Assembly (NCBI GenBank): GCA_022496185.1
Contig: WTXG01000116.1
Span: 51,660-115,659 of the forward strand
From: Multifurca ochricompacta
Taxonomy: Eukaryota > Basidiomycota > Agaricomycetes > Russulales > Russulaceae
Length of the DNA: 64,000 nucleotides
Direction of reading: 5' to 3'
Of this stretch, positions 57,849-64,000 are shown in pieces; the stretch's first letter is position 1, and each line of letters starts with the position of its first letter. The notes below the pieces were generated by a model. That model was not told where the DNA came from, searched no databases, and saw only the letters and a list, made by a program, of their open reading frames with translations. A program made the position numbers and the translations under genes.

Positions 57849-58483
57849 AAGTACGTATTGTATGTGTATCCACACACACACACACCACCACCGCCCATCT
57901 TCCTTTTTCCTGTACGCAACGTTATGGATGACTGACCGAGCGACTCCTTTGGAACAGTTAGTATAAACCATTGCCCCCCCCCCCTCCCCCCCCTACCCCA
58001 GCGTGACATATGTGAGAGCGGAGGATGGACTCATCCCTAGTGGTGGTCGTGACGAGGGAAGAAGATGGATTGATTCGCCTGCCAATCTCTGTCTGATCCC
58101 AGTATTTCATTTCTAGTTTCACTTTCGTTGTCTCCTGCAGCGGTATATACAGTATCATGATTCTTCCTGTGGTCAGCCGCGCTAGGAATCATGTTCTGTA
58201 TTAATTATTTTTTTCCTGACCGGACCGCAAGATCGACCCACTTCCAAGTATTTTATTGCCAGTGGCCAATCTGTCTGTTTTTGAACGTAATATACGATCG
58301 CAAGACCGTGTGAGTTCGTTGCGGAGAGAGATTCCGCGAGAGAGAGAGAGAAGAGAAGAAATGTTTGATGTTGATGATAACCGATGGATGCCGAAAACGT
58401 CATAGTGCTGATACGTCGAAATTACTAGATGCGTCGAATGTGCCGATGTGTCAAATACGTCAAAGACTTTTGCTGGCTCGCTG

Positions 58484-58815
58484 CTGCTGGTTCCGTTTGA
58501 CCTTTGTGCTTGTCGTCATCAAGATAGTTGCTAATACTCAGTGAGACAGAGATAGAATGACCATCTGATTCTACTTCTGCTGGCTGATCCTACTACAAGC
58601 AAGTATTTACCTTTATATACTATAGAGAGACCTAAGAGAAGTGCGGTTAGGTTAAAACTGTGAGAGGCGAGATATAAGTGAGCTAAGGACGAAACCGGAT
58701 GTAAGGGAATGAGCGGGCAGGCGGCCCAGAACGCAAACGGTCTCAAGATGCTAAATAATGTTTTCGTGCTATGCAACGATCGAATTTATACCGTATCATA
58801 GACAGTCGGTAACTA
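58484..58815. repeat. Repeat family B, longest copy
   Basis: Shares GGTTCCGTTTGACCTT, TACCTTTATATACT.AGAGAGACC and GGGCAGGCGGCCCAGAACG with families A and B elsewhere. It separates the third and fourth array units. Borders uncertain. Confidence 0.5.
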
Positions 58816-59401
58816 AGGTCGAATTAATGTCAGAATCTTTATTATCAGAACTTTTAATGAAGAGAGCAAACTGGTCCAGCCAGAAGTGGTGACATTCGAG
58901 ATAAAGTGGGTTGAAGGTGTGAGAAGGTAAGGCAGGTTGGAGTGGGCCGAGGTGGATGGTTTCAGGCTCAGAGCTCAGGCTATTCCTACACCTCCCAGGG
59001 GGTTAAAATCGTGACCGTCCTCAGTCAAGCTTCATTGTCTTTGGTGTCAGGGTTGTCAATGATAGCGGTGAGATCTTCCGGGGTGACAAAGTCCTTAAGT
59101 GGAGTGTGTGCATGTGTTTGGGAGTGATAGGGAACAGGCGGAAGCATAGTCAAGAGATGGCACCATCCAGTTCCGCAACTCAATAAGCACCATTTCGAGA
59201 TCTTTTGACAATACCGATTGCCCAAGTCGTTCGCAGCCACTGAATTTGAAACCAAGACCAAATCTCCTGGATTAAAGGAGTTGGTCCTGAAGGTATGAGC
59301 ATGCTTTTGCTCGAATGCTCTGGCGGACGTGACGTGGCTTTTGGTTATGCTGTCTCTGATGCTGGAAAGGTCCTCCTCTAGAGAAGCTCAACGAGGGGAG
59401 C

Positions 59402-59580
59402 ATGACCATCGAGAAACCCATAAACAAAATGGCTTACGCCGCCATTGTCCTTGTCGCGATTAACATTATATGCATGATCCTAGTGGCGTGCCAGGCCAAG
59501 ATTGTTGTTGACACCTTGGAGGGGAAATTGAGTTCGGTGCATACAAGAAGCCTCCCGAGGCCACCGCAGTATGATCTATG
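59402..59580 (+). pseudogene. Third array copy of the membrane-protein gene
   Basis: Opens ATGACCATCGAGAAACCC and encodes the same helix and SSVHTRSLPRPPQYDL before a stop. The normal N-terminal part is missing, and a one-base deletion separates it from the foreign upstream stretch also seen at 53386. Confidence 0.55.
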
Positions 59581-60503
59581 AGAGGCATGAGGGTCATAGT
59601 TGGAATGTCGTCGCCGAGTAGGGCACCCCTAGAGAGACCATTGAAATCGGGGGTGCAGATTGCAGCTTACCTTTACTTCAAACACCCTCTCTCATCCATC
59701 ATCTACTCACTAAATTGCACAGTAGGGATTTCAAAGACTTCTGGGAAGCTTTTGAGAATATAGTGACCACGTGACTCTGGGAGAAGCAGATTGAAAACCT
59801 TAAAATAAAAATTGAAAAGTTGAGAGACAGTGCAAAAACTTGATGATCGCACTATTCTCCTGGGATGATGGCCCTGCCCTGGTAAGGACAATCAATGGAT
59901 TATTTAAGAACAGCTGTGCGCCGTTCCCCATAACGTATGAGGATGATAAGAGGCAATGCCCGGAACCACTGGCAGGTGGGAAGGATTGTTCCAAGTTCCT
60001 TGTTACCTAATTCAACGAGGAACAAACGGCTATTTCGCACGCGTGCACACATGGACGATCCTTCCTTCCATCACTACCTGGGAATGGTCTTTGGAAAATG
60101 GTCCGTAAGTAGCGCACACCAAACTCCAAAATCACATCACAGTAGAAAGATCATCAAGAAGTAAGCTTGTCATGCTCAACGCATTTATCGCTTTATTTCT
60201 CTTTCTTTCGCCTATTTATGGGTACCTCTTCAAGTTTTGTTTAGGTTTGATAAAAACAACAATCAGAAAGTCGATTCTCCTGATTCAAGCGGACTTAAGG
60301 TTCCACAAAGGGAGGGAGGAGGCAAAACGGTGATTTTTGGTTTAATAACCTTTGCCCACTGGCTCTATAAGAACTCCCAAGCCAAAATGCAGCCGACAGA
60401 GAATTCAACACCTTTGTGTAGATTAGATTATTTCAACACACACCAGAGAACTCTTCTTTAACCCACCAATCACGGGTACGATAACTGTCGAAAAAGAAAC
60501 ACG

Positions 60504-60768
60504 ATGCGCACCTCATTGATCTTCTCCGTCCTCCTTTCCACTGTCGTCGTGGTAGGTGCCATCTCCGTGAAACGTAATAGTACGTCCCCGTCTTCCCTTC
60601 CCTCCCTATCCTGACTTCCACCCTATTCAATACTGATTCAAACTGTGCACTTGAACAGACGGGAAGCTGTGGGCTGGAGCTGCTCATCAAGAGACTTCCA
60701 GGGAGGATGTGGACGTCATTATACATTCTATTATCCCGAGAGGCCCAGCCGGAGATTCTCCCAGCTAA
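60504..60768 (+). CDS. Small secreted peptide MRTS-4 (61 aa, two exons)
   Basis: Exon 1 60504-60579, exon 2 60659-60768. Signal peptide MRTSLIFSVLLSTVVVVGA, ISVKR (dibasic site kept), NNGKLWAGAAHQETSREDVD and the long-type tail VIIHSIIPRGPAGDSPS. Last unit of the array; TATA box at 60366. Confidence 0.8.
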
Positions 60769-61786
60769 AAAGTGCGTATTTTGTGTGTCCACACCACCGC
60801 CACCACCGCCTAATTTTCCTTTTTCCTGTATGCAACGTGATAAATGACTGACCGAGCGACTCCTTTGGAACAGTTAGTATAAACTATTCCCCCCCCCCCC
60901 TACCCCGGCGTGCCATATGTGAGAACGGAGGATGGACTCATCCCTAGCGGTGGTCGTGACGATGGAAGAAGAAGGATTGATTTTCGTCTACCAGTCTCTG
61001 TCTGATCCCAGTATCTCTAAGTATCGCTTTCGTTTTCTCCTACCAGTGGTATATGTACAGTATCATGATTCTTCCTGTGGTCAGGGCTGCGCTAGGAGTT
61101 ATGTTCCGTAATTTGTTTTTATTTTTTCTATTTTGTTTTTCCCGTCTGGTCCGCGAGATCGACCCAGTGGCCTATTTGTCTGTTTTTGAACGTAACGTAT
61201 CCTTGTTTTTGGAAGCGGTGGGTTAGGCCTTCCCCAACACATGTTGAAGTCCCCCGTCCTTCCGTATCGTGGGTGAACGACGACAAGAAAGTTCCCAGGC
61301 CAGTAACGCTTTGCTGGCGCCTGGATTTATCCTCCTTCCGAACGAGCGCGTCGCCCGACACTTTCACACGCGCTACACCAACGTTACATCCAAAGAGTCA
61401 TCCAAGAAGTCGACCGAGACCTGATTACTCACAAATACACGAAATATATAGACTATATAGACTATACCGAAGGTAAATTTCATAAAGAGAAGTGCAACAA
61501 CCGCCAAAGCGAGGCAGTATATATAAAAGATTTTGTAGGATGAGTATATAACCCCAAAGGAAATTAAAATTGTTAAAGCACAGTTGAGTAAAACCCAAAA
61601 AAAAAAAGGCGTGAAAGGAGGAAACCAGGGGCAAGCCTGGAACGCGCGGAGGCTTGTGCCCTTCTCTTCTCCCTAGGGGTGAGGAAGGTCACATCTGTAC
61701 ACTCCCGGGAACCCAAAGCGATACGCTAACCTTTCCCGTCTTGTCCTGATTCTCCATGGGCGGGCGAATGCCTTTAGTCAGTCATA
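60769..61786. other. Intergenic region between the array and the exporter
   Basis: The first 350 bp are the conserved 3' flank of the peptide unit. From about 61190 the sequence is unique; no gene recognised. It includes the 3' end of the exporter gene on the other strand. Confidence 0.45.
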
Positions 61787-63962
61787 TTATATCGCTTCCG
61801 CATCTCCCGAACACAGATCTCTGCTCAGCTGCCCCGACGGTTCCAGATTAGGCGACGACCAGCGGTCAACCGGCATGTCCTGCCTACCCCAGTTCTCATC
61901 TATGTTCGTGTGCAAGTGATACTGACGTATACCAAGACTGCAGAGGAACCCAACAAATGTGATTCCGAGCACAACCTGCCAAACGACCTCGAGCGCCTCC
62001 CCGAACATGTCCCGCACTTGATCTTTGAATGGTTCTTGTAACGACGGGATAATCGGGATTGTTGCATACGCGATCTCCACACCCTGCGGGAACTGAGCAA
62101 TGAAAGCTGCGGGAAGCGTTCGCTTCAATTCGTTTTGTAGGATGGCTCCTCCAATAGTGACGCCCCAGATCTGCGTTCCAACACCATCAGCACTGCTTGC
62201 ACCGGAAAGGTCGTAGTAAGAGCGGATTTGACGACGACAGGACTGACCTGACCAAAATTACGCGAAAAGACATAAAGTGCCATCGCTGGGGCAGTCTGCG
62301 TGACTGGGATAGAAGCCAAAATAGGGAATATGGAAGCCACGTAAATGGTCCCAATCCACTACCGATGACCAGCTGAAATCCGACAGACTTGGCGATCGTG
62401 GTGTCCACTTCGATAGTTGTCAATAGGCCGGCGCCAATGACCATGAGAACCCAACCGACGTATGTCGGGATTAAGTATTTTCCCGTCTTCTTAACGACTA
62501 CGCCTGCGACGATTGCGATAAGGCTGATGCTATAGGACAACCCAAAGATATCGACACCGGCTCCAGTGGGAGATTTGTCCTTGCATGCTTCGAAGAAGAT
62601 CACGTACCAGTCTGGCAGTGAGTGGACGTCGTCAGCTTTATCCCGCGGAAGTGATATCCGAATCAGCGGAGATCTTACGCACAACTTAAGGATGCAAGCA
62701 CCATGGCCATTATAAACTGTTGCAGATAGCCGCTGGTACCTGTCCAGTCCAGTCGAAACAGAATGGGAACCTTGGGGAGATATGTCAGCGGTACATTCTA
62801 ATAGCGATTGTTCTATGAGTACAAGAAAACTCACAACTGGTGGTTTGCACAAGTAGATTTCATAGATGATGAAAACACCAAGGCCGACGAGACCGATGAT
62901 CAAAGGAACAAGTACCGAGGCGGAAGACCACGCGAATTGGACACCTCCCCATGTCAGTCCAATCACCGTGGAAGTCGTGGAACCCGTGATAAGAATGTTT
63001 CCGCTTTAAAACACGTCAGTTTAAGTAAACCCAGAAAATCATATAACCTTACATAAAGTCCATTCTACTAAGTTTCTCTTTAAGAGTCGCATATGGTGTC
63101 TTCAGACGCATGAAAAGAAGAACCAGTGTCGCATTGAACGCGCATATCGGAAGGTTCAGATCTGTATATATTGTTTATCTCACTGGGCAACATCATCACC
63201 AGGAGAGTGACACCTACAGAACAACCACCTCCTGTAATCAAAAAAAGGGTGTTGAGAAAACGAGTCGGGTGTAGATTAGCAAAGGAGCGAGCATACCAAT
63301 TGCCACTCTGAGCCAAGGAACCTCCGATAACTGGACCAACACCACCACCGACGGCCCAAGAACTGTGTGTGTGTGTGTGGGTATTAATGAAGTTGAAAGG
63401 GAAGAAAAGAAAAGAAAGTTCTCACAGGGCCATAAGGCCGCTAAAGGTTCCACGTTCGCGAAGTGTGACGAGATCGGACAACATAATCTGCACGGACGAA
63501 GTGATTGCGCCGGCTCCTAACCCCTGTACGGCTATATGGAAAATGATTATTAGATGATCCGATGAGGTGGAGGAGGAGGAGGAGGAGGAGGAGGAGGAGG
63601 AGGAGGAGGAGGAGGAGGAGGATATAGGGATTTATAGAAGAAGAAGAAAGGGAAACGATAAGCACTCACTCCTTCCGGCGATGAGCATGTTCATACTCGA
63701 GGCAGGACCACAAATGGCACTTCCGACTGCGAAAAGGAGAAGTGCGAGCAGCATGATCGCTCGACGCCCAATTATCTGATCTCGCGTAAGCACAATCAAT
63801 TATGTTTGAATTTTAATTTCCCAAAGGGGTTGATTATCCCACCCACCTGTGTGAGTCCACCACAAAGAGGCACAAGGGCTGTAGAGCCCAAAGCATACGC
63901 AGAACCAACCCATATAAATTGCTTTCCCTTCAAATCATGTACGATGGTAGGTAGGGCCGCCC
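61787..63962 (-). CDS. DHA2-type MFS drug/toxin exporter, 3' part (12 exons in view)
   Basis: A 14-TM proton-coupled exporter, expected at the plasma membrane. Exons in view: 63847-63962, 63670-63775, 63426-63531, 63297-63362, 63218-63231, 63053-63161, 62835-63003, 62683-62770, 62248-62611 (with a frame break) and 61787-62170; earlier exons lie beyond the window edge. Signatures: AALPTIVHDL, IIGRRAIMLLALLLFAVGS, QGLGAGAITSSVQIMLSD, SWAVGGGVGPVIGGSLAQ (motif C), NWRWLFYLNLPICAF, GLTWGGVQFAWSS, FRLDWTGTSGYLQQF, VFSRNFGQ|IWGVTIGGAIL. A 14-nt exon (63218-63231) is needed to complete NWRWLFY. Within 62248-62611, GGATTGGGACC lacks one base compared with the frame that follows (TIYVASIFPILAS), so this allele is a pseudogene or the assembly has an indel. 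Its cargo is unknown; export of the nearby peptide product is only a possibility. Confidence 0.82.
63566..63621. repeat. (GGA)n microsatellite inside an exporter intron
   Basis: About 18 near-perfect GGA units within the intron 63532-63669. They make it the longest intron of that gene in view. Confidence 0.9.
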
Positions 63963-64000
63963 TATAGCAGTTCTGAATAAAAAGTAAGAAGTCTTTTAAG

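Overview
The window reads as a basidiomycete fungus, most likely an Agaricomycete. Host genes are split by many short introns (about 33-140 nt, GT..AG). They include fungal Mediator subunit 12, a fungal hexose-type transporter, a fungal P450, UstYa-type oxidases and DHA2 exporters. Much of the rest is fungal copia, Tad-like LINE, hAT and gypsy DNA. No rRNA, tRNA or CRISPR array was seen. The species cannot be named from the sequence.

Layout. 1-6.8 kb is a pile of decayed transposons: a copia element with one LTR in view, the right ends of two nested hAT elements and a 5'-truncated LINE. 6.8-12.7 kb carries two intact genes on +, a 520-aa sugar transporter (10 exons) and a 611-aa cytochrome P450 (13 exons). 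12.9-18.5 kb holds an unclassified repeat family, a small secreted-peptide gene, and relics of a one-pass membrane protein and of a UstYa oxidase. 19.0-20.2 kb is a 320-aa multi-TM protein. 21.35-26.97 kb is MED12 (15 exons, 1609 codons). 28.06-46.87 kb is one insertion nest: a repeat split by LINE B, which abuts LINE A, which is split by a complete copia element and a hAT element; the copia is itself split by a hAT and by a solo LTR. 47.2-48.5 kb is a second copy of the 320-aa protein, with identical exon lengths. 49.3-61.2 kb holds an intact UstYa-type gene, then a tandem array of four secreted-peptide genes (start codons at 52117, 54747, 57589 and 60504), three of them preceded by copies of the one-pass membrane gene. 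61.8-64.0 kb is the 3' part of a DHA2-type exporter on -, open at the window edge.

How it fits together. Beyond the housekeeping MED12, the main signal is a duplicated gene block. At 47-52 kb the order is UstYa(-), membrane protein(+), secreted peptide(+), beside the multi-TM gene. At 15-20 kb the same three genes appear as peptide(-), membrane relic(-), UstYa relic(+), again beside a multi-TM paralogue. This is the same divergent arrangement turned around. The peptides have a signal sequence, a KR (Kex2-like) site in four of five copies and a conserved G-x-L-x-x-G-x-AHQ core. With the UstYa oxidase, the exporter and possibly the P450 this resembles a fungal ribosomal-peptide cluster. That role is inference: the cores are not repeated, unlike known dikaritin precursors.
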